A stretch of DNA of 64,000 bases from the NCBI RefSeq assembly GCF_010731735.1, contig NZ_AP022588.1, forward strand, positions 5,828,001-5,892,000. Direction: 5' to 3'. Source of the stretch: Mycolicibacterium sediminis (GTDB taxonomy: Bacteria; Actinomycetota; Actinomycetes; Mycobacteriales; Mycobacteriaceae). Each line of letters starts with the position of its first letter. Position 1 is the stretch's first letter. The translations under genes were made by a program, and so were the position numbers. Below, piece by piece: positions 8,147-16,931 of the stretch. The notes beneath the pieces were generated by a model. It was not told where the DNA came from. It did not search any database and saw only the letters and a program-made list of their open reading frames with translations.

Positions 8147-8923
8147 GTGCAACATGCGCATCGATCGCCTCGCCCTGAAAGGCGTGCTGCCCCGTTATTG
8201 CCGGCCGTGGGTGAGCAGGCTGGAGGGGCCGGGAGGCGCTCGTTTCTCGTCGCAAGCGTCCTGTTCACTGCGGTGTCGCTTACCTTGGCGGTACCGGCCG
8301 ACGCGGAGCCGACCACCGGCCAGTGGGATCCCTCACTGCCCAGAGCGCTAAGTGCGGGCGCTCCTGGGGACCCTGTCGCAGTCGCCAATTCGTCTCTGCA
8401 AGCTACTGCGTTGGCGGCCCAGACCACCGTGGATCTGGGACGCAGGTTCCTCGGCAGCCTTGGCGTAGTGAGCCCTTCGACTATTCCTCCGGCGAGCTTC
8501 AAAGGCAACCGTCTCAACGCCAAGCAAGCCATCGAGTACGTCATTCGCCGAGCAGGGTCGCAGATGGGCGTCCCGTACTCATGGGGCGGTGGCAGCCTCA
8601 CTGGCCCCAGTCGGGGCATCGACTCTGGCGCATCCACTGTCGGATTCGATTGTTCCGGCCTGACGCGCTACGCATTCGCCGGTGTGGGGGTCTTGTTACC
8701 CCGCTTCTCCGGCGACCAATACAACGCGGGACGGAAGGTCTCCCTTTCGGAGGCCAAGCGCGGCGACCTGCTGTTCTGGGGGCCCGGCGGCGGCCAACAC
8801 GAAGCGCTCTACCTCGGCGGCGGCCAGATGATCGAAGCACAAAGAAGCGGTGTGCCAGTCAAGATCTCACCAATCCGCACCAGCGGGCTGACGCCATACG
8901 CCACTCGCGTCATCGACAGTTGA
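8147..8923 (+). CDS. Secreted NlpC/P60 peptidoglycan endopeptidase (RipA/RipB-like)
   Basis: 258 aa from GTG 8147, which has AGGGAG 10 nt upstream; frames opening earlier lack a ribosome site. A long n-region ends in a hydrophobic signal segment (FLVASVLFTAVSLTLAVPADA). The C-terminal ~140 residues form an NlpC/P60 domain: catalytic Cys in FDCSGL and His in QHEALYLG, plus the GVPYSWGGG entry motif. It closely resembles the C-terminal half of the RipA-like protein at 58080-59510, here without the coiled-coil half. It should cleave peptide stems of peptidoglycan between D-iGlu and mDAP in the periplasm. Operator A lies upstream, placing it in the putative BlaI regulon. Confidence 0.88.
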   Translation: MQHAHRSPRPERRAAPLLPAVGEQAGGAGRRSFLVASVLFTAVSLTLAVPADAEPTTGQWDPSLPRALSAGAPGDPVAVANSSLQATALAAQTTVDLGRRFLGSLGVVSPSTIPPASFKGNRLNAKQAIEYVIRRAGSQMGVPYSWGGGSLTGPSRGIDSGASTVGFDCSGLTRYAFAGVGVLLPRFSGDQYNAGRKVSLSEAKRGDLLFWGPGGGQHEALYLGGGQMIEAQRSGVPVKISPIRTSGLTPYATRVIDS

Positions 8924-9262
8924 GGTCGCAGCACAGCCATCAACGCTTATGAAGCGCAGCGCTGACCCAGCACGAAACGCGTCAGCCGGGCGACATCAGT
9001 ATCTGAGCGACGCGTGCCGTGGTCTGAACGCCGTCCTACCCGCCCTTCTGCGGGTTCAGATCGCCAGAGTGCGACGCTGTTGTGGACCGGCGAAACCGAC
9101 GCTGTTGGCCAGCACCGCCTTTTTCCTGCGATCCATACTTGTTGCCGTGAACCGCTGGCCGCGCCCGCTTCCTAAGTTTCCTTCTGACTAGTAGTCGAGG
9201 GGTTGAATCTCCGACACGGCCCCCGCAGGCGGGCGAGTGACGGCACAGGATCGCCGCCGGAC

Positions 9263-9281
9263 CTACGGTCTCTCTACGTAT
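9263..9281 (+). promoter_or_regulatory. BlaI-type operator B (CTAC-N11-GTAT) with overlapping -10
   Basis: CTAC 9263-9266 and GTAT 9278-9281. The right half-site runs into TATGAT (9281-9286), a good -10 hexamer. A bound repressor would therefore block polymerase. It is about 110 nt before the DsbA-like start. Otherwise the 8924-9391 interval is empty. Confidence 0.65.
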
Positions 9282-9391
9282 ATGATCGAGTGCGCGATGC
9301 ACACTCACAAGCCCGTCTCTGCGCACCGCGGCGATCCGCCGCCGCTCTAGCGCGGAACCGACGTTCGCCGATTTCACGAAGGACTTCTCAG

Positions 9392-10051
9392 ATGGCACCT
9401 GTCACACGGATTCTGCTGACCGCCTTCGCGGTCATTACCATGATCATCGGGGCTGGCATCTATCTGTCGGTCCAAAACAAGGACGCACCCGCGCTTGCGC
9501 AATCCGAGGGCGGCGAGGCGGGTCAGTTGGTCCGGGAGAACAGCCGCCGCCTCAACACTGCACCGAATAGCGATGTCACCCTGGTCGAGTTCCTCGACTT
9601 CGAATGCGAGGCGTGCCGCGCGGCGTTCCCGATGGTCGAGCAGCTACGCGCCGAGTACGGGGACCGTGTCAACTTCGTTGTCCGTTACTTCCCCATCCAG
9701 TCCCACTTCAACGCCGAGCGAGCAGCTCGAGCCGTCGAGGCGGCTGGCCAGCAAGGCAAGTTCGAGCCGATGTACAAGAAGATGTACGAAACCCAGAGCC
9801 AATGGGGAGAACAACGGACGCCGGCCGATGCCACATTCCGCGGGTTCGCCGTCGAACTTGGACTCGACATGGCCGCTTATGATGCCGCCTACGACGACCC
9901 CGCCACGCTCGCCCGGGTCAACGTCGACGTCGCCGACGGAAGGGCCCTGGGTGTTCAGGGCACACCGACCTTCTTCCTCGACGGTAAAGAGGTGGAAGCT
10001 CGGAGTTATCAGGACCTGTCGACGGCTGTTGAGCAGGCACTCAAGAAATAG
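9392..10051 (+). CDS. DsbA-family thiol:disulfide oxidoreductase, membrane anchored
   Basis: 219 aa from ATG 9392. One N-terminal transmembrane segment (residues ~8-26) is followed by a DsbA/thioredoxin-like domain. The redox centre is C-E-A-C (residues 72-75) in the context VEFLDFECEAC, and the cis-Pro loop is VQGTPTFF. It should form or isomerise disulfides in exported proteins, or keep metal-site thiols in the right state. It resembles mycobacterial DsbA-like proteins of the Rv2969c type. Its promoter carries operator B, so it would be induced together with the envelope enzymes. Confidence 0.88.
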   Translation: MAPVTRILLTAFAVITMIIGAGIYLSVQNKDAPALAQSEGGEAGQLVRENSRRLNTAPNSDVTLVEFLDFECEACRAAFPMVEQLRAEYGDRVNFVVRYFPIQSHFNAERAARAVEAAGQQGKFEPMYKKMYETQSQWGEQRTPADATFRGFAVELGLDMAAYDAAYDDPATLARVNVDVADGRALGVQGTPTFFLDGKEVEARSYQDLSTAVEQALKK

Positions 10052-10135
10052 AACGGGGTGCAGCTTGATACAGGACGGCTCATGGACAATCACGAACGCG
10101 TAGGCCGCAATGTATCGAGTCTCGGTTCGAAGGCG

Positions 10136-10744
10136 CTAACACGGCGGTGGGTCTGTGACGGGGATGTCGGGTTTCGACATCGAACGCATCACGTCAATCT
10201 CGCGCTGTTGAGATGACATGATTCCCCGCGCGTAGTCCGTGGCGAATGCGCTTCGCCCAGCCCCGGTCTCAACGCGCGCCATGGCGATCGCTCCCGCGTG
10301 GTGGGAGATCATGAGTTCAAGGTACAAGCGGTCGGCTACGGCACTCTCGGCGTCGTGCAACGCCGCGAGTTCCCTAGGCGAGACCATGCCGCATTGACCG
10401 GAGTGATGTGGCGGCTGCACCGCCGCCGGGCCTGTGGCCCACGTCGTCAGCCAGCCGCGCATCATGGCGATCTCCGATGTCTGCCGGACTTTGATGGACC
10501 GGGCTTGAGCCGCGATCTGCGGGCTGACTCCTGACGTTGCCAGCAGTACATCGGACATTTCAATGGCCTGGGCGTGGTGTGGGATCATCTGCTGGAGAAA
10601 CGCGACGTCGGCGTCGTTGTGGTCGACGGCGTCACTCGTTGAAGAGCCACGGCTATCCTGCACTGCCTGGTCCGTGCCGTTGCAGCCGCTCAGTCCTAGG
10701 ACGAGTGCCATGCAGACCGCGATGCCGATTGGCGCCCACTTCAT
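10136..10744 (-). CDS. DUF305 lipoprotein (copper-associated)
   Basis: 202 aa with a lipoprotein signal peptide (lipobox LSGC, Cys ~21). Two repeats of the DUF305 motif follow: FLQQMIPHHAQAIEM near residue 50 and LMISHHAGAIAMA near 145. DUF305 proteins are often found beside copper-resistance genes, and their Met/His-rich helices are thought to bind metal at the cell surface. It lies 25 bp downstream of the CopD/CtaG gene on the same strand and is probably co-transcribed with it. A second DUF305 protein is at 62639-63310. Confidence 0.85.
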   Translation of the reverse strand: MKWAPIGIAVCMALVLGLSGCNGTDQAVQDSRGSSTSDAVDHNDADVAFLQQMIPHHAQAIEMSDVLLATSGVSPQIAAQARSIKVRQTSEIAMMRGWLTTWATGPAAVQPPHHSGQCGMVSPRELAALHDAESAVADRLYLELMISHHAGAIAMARVETGAGRSAFATDYARGIMSSQQREIDVMRSMSKPDIPVTDPPPC

Positions 10745-10769
10745 AATGAGTCGATGCTAGGCGCTGTCG

Positions 10770-12701
10770 TTACTGGGCGATCGGAGGATGCCGGTAGCGC
10801 TGCGCGATCGGGACCGCGACGACCGCCAGCATCGCCACAACACCACCTGCTACACCGATCGCACCCCCCAGTCTTTGATCGCCGAGCAGATCGGTATGCC
10901 AGGTCAGTCTCAAGGAGCGGTAGAAGGCGCCGCCGAGAACGTTCTGCATGTTGATCACCACCAACCCGACGACGACGAACGGCGACAACGCGAACAGCAG
11001 CATGGTCAACCGATGCGGCATCGACATCGGACGGGCGACGACTGCGGCGAAGAGCAACACGCCACTGACCATGAAGTAGCCGATCATCGCCATATGCGTG
11101 GCATGTTCACCGACCGCGAACTCGAACACGCCAGGAATGGCCAGCCCGCAGATGCCGACCGCGAACAGTCCTAGTGCCGTCGAGGGCCGGGTGAGGAAAC
11201 CCGTCACCGAGGAGTTCAGGGCGCTCTCCATCCATTCGTGCGGACCAGGAGCACCCCCAATATCAGCGGCCCGCCGCGCCTCCCGTGCGAGGGTCGCGGG
11301 CGCACCAGCAACAAGCAGGGCTGGCACCACGATGCTGAGCAGCAGTTGGACGACAACGTGCAGGCTGAACATGGCCGTCATGTACGTACCGAGGCCCGAG
11401 GAGGTGGCGAAGAGCATCGTCAGGCACCCGATCACCCAGGACGCGGTGCGTCCAATCGACCACCGATTACCGCGACGATGTAACCGGTTGACCGCAGCGA
11501 GGTAAAGACAGGCCATGACGACCGCCGCAGTACCAAAAATCAAGTCGAACCGCCATTCGACGAACACTGACGCCATCGTCGGCGACTCGGCCAGGTTGAA
11601 GCCGAGGGCCACTTCGGCCGGGGAGGGTTCGTCGCTCGGGGGCGGCGGTGGCGTGCGACCGAGCCCGACCCCGACGCCGACCGCGACGCCGAACAAGGTG
11701 GCTTCAGTGAGTGCGAGCCACACCAGCGGCCGGCGCGATGTCGGATCACGTTGCAGTGCAGCGAGAGACGACCGTCGCTGACGCCAGCCGAGGAGACCGA
11801 GCCCGGCGAGGGCCACCACTTTTCCGCCTATCAAGAGCCCGTAGGTACTTGTCCAGATGCTGGATGGTTGAACCCGGACTGCTGCGTTGACGACTCCACT
11901 GGTGGCCATCGCAGCGAAGCACACCAGCGCCATACTCGAGAAGCGCCGGGCAGCGATGTCAGTGCGGCCGCCGCCGCGCAGGGCGTGCCCAAGCAACGCG
12001 AGCAGCCCACCCGCCCACAACGCCGGGGCCATCACGTGAATGAGCAGGCTGTTGGTGGCGATGTCATGCGCACCGCCAGCTGAGGAGTGACCCGTCACAG
12101 TGAGCGGCACCAGCGTGGCCAACCCACCCACCAGCAGGCCGGGCGTCCACGACCACCGCAACACCGCGAGACCCGTCACGGCGACGACCGCGGCCAGGAT
12201 CGCGGTGGTGCGCCAGGCCGAGGTAATTTCTACGAGGCCAGCCGCCGACCACACGTTCAATGGTGTCAACTCGCTCAGCGGCAGTCCGGACACGTCGGAG
12301 ACCGTCAGCGCCACCAGCAGCGCACCGCACACCGCCCAGATCGCGCTGGCGACGGCGCCGATTCGCAGCGCACGGTACCCGTCGGCGTCGAGCACACCGC
12401 TGGCCTGAGGGGGGATCAGAAAGGCCGCGAATAGAAAGTGCCCGACTGCCACCATCGCGGCGATCTCCCCAGCGGCGCGGACGAAGGACAGCCCGTAGGT
12501 GGTGATCGGCCCAGGATTACCGAGCCCCGTCACTTCGAGCGCGTCGGCCAGCGCCAGCGCGCCGATGGAGGCTGCAGTCATGCCGGCCACCAGAGCGACG
12601 CCGAGCAACACAGCCCATACCACCCGACGCGTGGTCGCGGACGCCGCAGTCACCACCTGAGCCCCGTTTCCGCCGTCGAGCCCACGACGTCGCCACGGCA
12701 C
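10770..12701 (-). CDS. CopD-CtaG fusion membrane protein (Rv0102-like)
   Basis: 643 aa from GTG 12701, with about 14-16 transmembrane segments. The N-terminal half (to ~340) matches the copper-resistance D type, including the LIHVMAPALWAGGLLALLGHAL segment region. The C-terminal half matches the Caa3_CtaG oxidase-assembly family (His-containing helices around MFSLHVVVQLLLS and VGEHATHMAMIGYF). This is the architecture of mycobacterial Rv0102. It should move copper across or within the membrane to supply periplasmic copper enzymes or oxidase assembly. Operators C1/C2 lie upstream and are shared with the divergent L,D-transpeptidase. Confidence 0.85.
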   Translation of the reverse strand: MPWRRRGLDGGNGAQVVTAASATTRRVVWAVLLGVALVAGMTAASIGALALADALEVTGLGNPGPITTYGLSFVRAAGEIAAMVAVGHFLFAAFLIPPQASGVLDADGYRALRIGAVASAIWAVCGALLVALTVSDVSGLPLSELTPLNVWSAAGLVEITSAWRTTAILAAVVAVTGLAVLRWSWTPGLLVGGLATLVPLTVTGHSSAGGAHDIATNSLLIHVMAPALWAGGLLALLGHALRGGGRTDIAARRFSSMALVCFAAMATSGVVNAAVRVQPSSIWTSTYGLLIGGKVVALAGLGLLGWRQRRSSLAALQRDPTSRRPLVWLALTEATLFGVAVGVGVGLGRTPPPPPSDEPSPAEVALGFNLAESPTMASVFVEWRFDLIFGTAAVVMACLYLAAVNRLHRRGNRWSIGRTASWVIGCLTMLFATSSGLGTYMTAMFSLHVVVQLLLSIVVPALLVAGAPATLAREARRAADIGGAPGPHEWMESALNSSVTGFLTRPSTALGLFAVGICGLAIPGVFEFAVGEHATHMAMIGYFMVSGVLLFAAVVARPMSMPHRLTMLLFALSPFVVVGLVVINMQNVLGGAFYRSLRLTWHTDLLGDQRLGGAIGVAGGVVAMLAVVAVPIAQRYRHPPIAQ

Positions 12702-12810
12702 CGGTGAGTGTGCGCAGCACGCTCGAGTGCGTCAAGGCCCGTGGCGACTGCAGTGAAGCCACTCACGACGTTTCAACGCTCATCCAGTCACCCTTCTGAC
12801 ACCTGAGGAA

Positions 12811-12834
12811 TCTACTACGTACATCAGTAGTAGA
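12811..12834. promoter_or_regulatory. BlaI-type operator C1 (nested double dyad)
   Basis: Perfect inverted repeat TCTACTAC-N8-GTAGTAGA. It contains two registers of CTAC-N11-GTAG (12812-12830 and 12815-12833). It sits between the divergent CopD/CtaG and L,D-transpeptidase genes. Confidence 0.75.
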
Positions 12835-12859
12835 TCTTCGGCATGCGTCTACGCATCAA

Positions 12860-12878
12860 CTACTATGGAAGTACGTAG
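12860..12878. promoter_or_regulatory. BlaI-type operator C2 (CTAC-N11-GTAG)
   Basis: CTAC 12860-12863 and GTAG 12875-12878, centred about 46 bp from C1 and 67 nt before the L,D-transpeptidase start. Confidence 0.7.
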
Positions 12879-12944
12879 ACGGCAGGTGGTGTCGTCAGGC
12901 GACGTCCGTACCCACCGCCACCCAGTCGAGGTCAGGAGACACCG

Positions 12945-13892
12945 ATGCCGAGTCGGCCGCAACACTCTGCGATTGCCCTCATCGCGGCCGGATTGGTAAG
13001 TGCAGCACTGCTCGCCGCGACACCCGCTTCGGCCGAGCCGCCGGTACCCGTGCCGCCCGCACCGGGCGATCCTCTGACGATCTTCCCGAATGTGCCTTCG
13101 CTATCCCCAACTGACCCTCTCCCAGGAGCGGGCCTGCCCGCATCCGTGGATACGGCAGCCGGCCAGAACCCACTGCCCTACCTAGGTCCGCCGGTGTTTG
13201 CACCTCCGACGTTCAACCCGGTGAACGGCTCCATGGTCGGTGTCGCCAAACCGATCGTCATCAACTTCCAACGGCCGATCGTCAACCGTGCGCTGGCCGA
13301 GCAGGCCGTGCATGTCTCGTCGACACCACCGGTTCCCGGCAAGTTCTACTGGATGAGCAGCACGCAACTCAGGTGGCGGCCGGTCGACTTCTGGCCCGCC
13401 AACTCGACCATCACCATCGACGCCGGCGGCACGAAGTCGAGCTTTCGCACCGGCGACGCACTGGTGGCGACCATCGACAATGCCACCCTGCAGATGGAAG
13501 TGATGCGCAACGGCGCACTCGAAAAGACCATCCCGGTGTCTCTTGGCAAACCGGGCTATGAAACCCCCAATGGCACCTACTACGTGCTGGAGAAGTTCGC
13601 CGACATGGTGATGGATTCCTCGACCTACGGCGTGCCGATCAACTCAGCCGAAGGTTACAAGCTCAAAGTTCAAGACGCGGTGCGCATCAACAACGCCGGC
13701 ATCTTCGTCCACGGCGCCCCGTGGTCGGTGGGCGATCAGGGCAAACGCAACGTCAGCCACGGCTGCCCCAACCTAAGTCCGGCCAATGCGCAATGGTTCT
13801 ACGACAACTTCGGCAGCGGAGACCCGGTCGTCGTCAAAAACTCCATCGGCGTCTACGACGAGAACGACGGAGCCCAAGATTGGCAAATGTAG
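12945..13892 (+). CDS. Secreted L,D-transpeptidase (Ig-like + YkuD)
   Basis: 315 aa, ATG with AGGAG upstream. A Sec signal peptide ends at TPASA. A Pro-rich linker follows, then an Ig-like/DUF4106-type domain (about 80-160: NPVNGSMVGVAKPIVINF). The catalytic YkuD domain starts at ~165, and the active site reads IFVHGAPW ... SHGCPN (catalytic Cys in SHGCPN). It forms 3-3 cross-links between mDAP residues in the periplasm, a bypass of beta-lactam-sensitive 4-3 cross-linking. It is a close paralogue of 53330-54331. Its promoter region carries operators C1 and C2. Confidence 0.92.
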   Translation: MPSRPQHSAIALIAAGLVSAALLAATPASAEPPVPVPPAPGDPLTIFPNVPSLSPTDPLPGAGLPASVDTAAGQNPLPYLGPPVFAPPTFNPVNGSMVGVAKPIVINFQRPIVNRALAEQAVHVSSTPPVPGKFYWMSSTQLRWRPVDFWPANSTITIDAGGTKSSFRTGDALVATIDNATLQMEVMRNGALEKTIPVSLGKPGYETPNGTYYVLEKFADMVMDSSTYGVPINSAEGYKLKVQDAVRINNAGIFVHGAPWSVGDQGKRNVSHGCPNLSPANAQWFYDNFGSGDPVVVKNSIGVYDENDGAQDWQM

Positions 13893-14042
13893 AAGGCGCG
13901 CGGAAGCTTCGCCCCTCTGCCCCCTAGTGGGCGCATTGCCTCAGCACCCGGCCGAGGCAGTGTCACCGAGGGTGCGGGGCGAACTCTTGCACTCACGCCG
14001 TCAAACGGCGCGGCGTGGTCGATTCATCTGCAGCGCAGGACA

Positions 14043-16601
14043 TCAGACATCTCTTGAATGGGTGATGTCGGGGCCGATGGGTTCTGCCGGTGCCACCGAC
14101 TGCATCGGCAGCCCGAGCAGCCGCAGCGCATTGGCGACGACGAGAAGTGTAGAGCCTTCGTGGATGAGGACGGCCGGACCGATGCCCAGGCCGAGAACCG
14201 TTGCCGGGATCAGCACCGCGACGATTCCGAGACTCGCCCACAGGTTCTGCTTGATGACCCGTGAGGAACGGCGACTTAGTTCGACCGCGAACGGCAGCGC
14301 ACGGAGGTCGTCGGCCATCAGCGCAACATCGGCGGTCTCCAACGCCACGTCCGATCCGGCCGCACCCATCGCTATCCCAACGTTCGCGCCCGCCATGGCG
14401 GGCGCGTCGTTGACGCCGTCACCGACCATGCCCACACGCCTATTTCGCTCCCGCAGCGCCGCGATCTCGGCGACCTTGTCCTCGGGCATCAAATCTCCGC
14501 GCGCGTAGGCGACACCAACCTCGGCGGCCACCGCATCGGCGACCCGCTGGTTGTCACCCGACAGCATCACGGTGTCACGCACCCCGAGTGCGGCGAGACG
14601 CGTGATGACCGCCGACGCCTCCGGCCGGGGGACGTCCATCAAACCGATCACGCCGAGCCAGCGATCGCCAGCGCAGACGAGCATCGTGGTGCGGCCGGCC
14701 AGTTCCAGTCGGTTCACGTTGGCGGCCACCTCAGCAGGTGGACGCTCTGCGGCGTCGATGAACATGTCGCTCTTGCCGATGCGAACCTCGATCCCCTCGA
14801 CGGATGCGACGATGCCACGACCGGTTAGGGCGCGCACATCGGTTGCGCGGGGCACCACTGCGCCGGCCAGTCGCTCGCGTCCATCACGGACGATGGCTCG
14901 CGCGAGGGGGTGATCACTCTGCTCCTCGACGGCGACCGCGATTGTCAGAAGTTCCGCCTCGTCGATGCCCGCAGCGGCGACCACGTCAGCGATCTGCGGC
15001 CGTCCTTGGGTCAGGGTTCCGGTCTTGTCGAAGGCCAAGACCTCGACGCGCCCCAACTCCTCCAGCGCGGCGCCACCCTTGACCAGGATGCCGGCCTTCG
15101 CCGCACGCGCCACCGCCGACAGCACCGCACTCGGCGTTGCGATGGCCAGGGCACACGGGCTGGCGGCCACCAGTACGGCGAGCGCGCGATACACCGTGGC
15201 AGAGAACGGTTCGTTCACCACGAAACCGGCGAAGAGCAACAACACGACTCCGACCAGCACGATCGGGACGAAGATGCGTTGGAACCGGTCGGTGAATCGT
15301 TGCGTCGAAGTGGTCTTGTTCTGGGCCTCGGCGACCAACCGGACCACTCGGGCGAGGGTCGAGTCACCGGCGAGCCGTGTCACCTGGACCTCGATGGCGC
15401 CGGCACCGTTGATCGTGCCGGCGAACACCCGCGCCGCCGCATCGATGAGTTCGGGTGATGCCGCGGCCGCGGCCACGTCCGGAACGGGCCGCTTGTCGAC
15501 GGGAACGCTTTCGCCGGTCACCGGCGCCTGGTCGATGCTGCTGGTGCCAGCGACGACGAAGCCGTCGGCGGCGAGTCGCACGTTGGGTCGCACCACGACG
15601 ATGTCCCCCACGCGCAGATCTGCCACCGGTACCTCGACGGTGTCGCCCGTGCCGCCGCGTCGTACCAGTGCCGTCTTGGGAGCGAGTTCGGCGAGCGCTT
15701 CGATCGCCCGCCGGGCGCGGCCCATGGCGTAACCCTCCAGCGCGTGACCGACGCTGAAAAGGAACAGCAAGAGCGCACCTTCTGCGACCTCGCCGAGTGC
15801 AGCCGCACCTGCTGCCGACACCAGCATCAGGAAGTCGATTTCGAACCTGCGCTGCCGCACGCTGGCGAATGCTTCCTGCACGGTGAAGAAGGCACCGAAG
15901 AAAAAGGCCAACGAGTAGACGACCATCTCCGCGGGGCGTGGAGTGTCTGCGGAGGTCGCCAACAACCATCCGGCCAGGAGTAGTGCCCCGGACAGTCCGG
16001 CGAAGACGAGTTCGCTGCGTTCGCCGAAGATCCCGCCGTGATCGTGGCCGTGATCGTGGCCGCCGTGCTCCTGGTGATCCTCGGTCTCATCACTGGCTTG
16101 CACGTGTCCCGCGATCGGCGTCGAACCGGGGGCAATCTGAGTGGCGATCACGTCTACGAGTTCCTGCGCGGTCACCGTCGCGCGTTCGAATTCCAGTTCA
16201 ACGGAATTCGCCGTCGTTGCTGCAGCTACGACACCGGGCATCGGCGCCAGCCGGCGGACCAGCGCCGCGCGACTCGTTTCGTCGTCCGTGTCAGTCAGCA
16301 TCCAACGGAGGTGCCCGTACCGAGAATTGATCGTCTCGGCCACCTCCCATGCACGCCGTTGCACGTCGATTGCCGTCGCCGCGTTGGCGTCGTAGTGGAC
16401 GCACAAACGAGGTCTCACCGTGTCGCCGTCGATGACGTGGACGTCGTCGATGACCGCGTTGGTGGCGAGATCGCGCGTCAGGCGGTCAGCGCAGTGCTCA
16501 TCACTACCCGGAAGAAGGTCGGCGAGTTCGAGCGCCAAAGTCTTGTTCGATGGCGTGTCGTCCGCGTCGTGGCCCGCCACATCGCCCCGATGAGCTGTCA
16601 T
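14043..16601 (-). CDS. P1B-4-type heavy-metal ATPase (CtpD/CtpJ-like)
   Basis: 852 aa. The cytosolic N-terminus (~170 residues) has a degenerate metal-binding fold and a His-rich stretch (EHGGHDHGHDHGG). The P-type core follows: TGES, the membrane motif S-P-C (ASPCALA), DKTGTLT, the SDHPLA HP motif, GDGVNDAP, and HEGST in the last membrane pair. SPC together with HEG-x-T is the signature of P1B-4 pumps, which export Co, Ni, Fe(II) or related ions. The start is close to or at the transcript start: TATAAT sits at 16613-16618 on the minus strand. A palindrome overlaps this -10, suggesting control by an ArsR-type sensor not encoded alongside. Confidence 0.9.
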   Translation of the reverse strand: MTAHRGDVAGHDADDTPSNKTLALELADLLPGSDEHCADRLTRDLATNAVIDDVHVIDGDTVRPRLCVHYDANAATAIDVQRRAWEVAETINSRYGHLRWMLTDTDDETSRAALVRRLAPMPGVVAAATTANSVELEFERATVTAQELVDVIATQIAPGSTPIAGHVQASDETEDHQEHGGHDHGHDHGGIFGERSELVFAGLSGALLLAGWLLATSADTPRPAEMVVYSLAFFFGAFFTVQEAFASVRQRRFEIDFLMLVSAAGAAALGEVAEGALLLFLFSVGHALEGYAMGRARRAIEALAELAPKTALVRRGGTGDTVEVPVADLRVGDIVVVRPNVRLAADGFVVAGTSSIDQAPVTGESVPVDKRPVPDVAAAAASPELIDAAARVFAGTINGAGAIEVQVTRLAGDSTLARVVRLVAEAQNKTTSTQRFTDRFQRIFVPIVLVGVVLLLFAGFVVNEPFSATVYRALAVLVAASPCALAIATPSAVLSAVARAAKAGILVKGGAALEELGRVEVLAFDKTGTLTQGRPQIADVVAAAGIDEAELLTIAVAVEEQSDHPLARAIVRDGRERLAGAVVPRATDVRALTGRGIVASVEGIEVRIGKSDMFIDAAERPPAEVAANVNRLELAGRTTMLVCAGDRWLGVIGLMDVPRPEASAVITRLAALGVRDTVMLSGDNQRVADAVAAEVGVAYARGDLMPEDKVAEIAALRERNRRVGMVGDGVNDAPAMAGANVGIAMGAAGSDVALETADVALMADDLRALPFAVELSRRSSRVIKQNLWASLGIVAVLIPATVLGLGIGPAVLIHEGSTLLVVANALRLLGLPMQSVAPAEPIGPDITHSRDV

Positions 16602-16615
16602 GCATGCATGCGATT

Positions 16616-16625
16616 ATATGCATAT
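16616..16625 (-). promoter_or_regulatory. Palindrome overlapping the P1B-4 ATPase promoter
   Basis: ATATGCATAT is a perfect 10-bp palindrome overlapping the minus-strand TATAAT (16613-16618), 15 nt before the ATG. AT-rich dyads like this are typical of ArsR/SmtB metal-sensor operators. The remaining 16626-16931 shows no gene. Confidence 0.5.
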
Positions 16626-16931
16626 GGACATGTGGACCGTCACCCATTATCGGAGAACACACGGTGGTTTCGTTGCCCAGCGGTCCGTTCCTTCGAAGTA
16701 TGAGTTGATCTGAGTACGAAGTGTTGCGGTCGTGGTCGAGGACGTCACATCACGGGACTCTTCAGCCTCCTGGTGTGCTGACCATCTTCGTCGTCAGCCG
16801 CGATGGGTTGCATCGAAATGACCTGACGGGATTGGGATATTGAACGCTTGGATACGAAGTTCAGCAGCTCCGCCCTTGGAGATATCGGGACCAACGGCGC
16901 GTGAGGCGAGTGCGCACGTTCGCCGTGGTCG

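Noticed and set aside
14043..16601. Copper (P1B-1) assignment for the large ATPase
   Set aside because: The membrane motif is SPC, not CPC, and HEG-x-T is present, which fits P1B-4.
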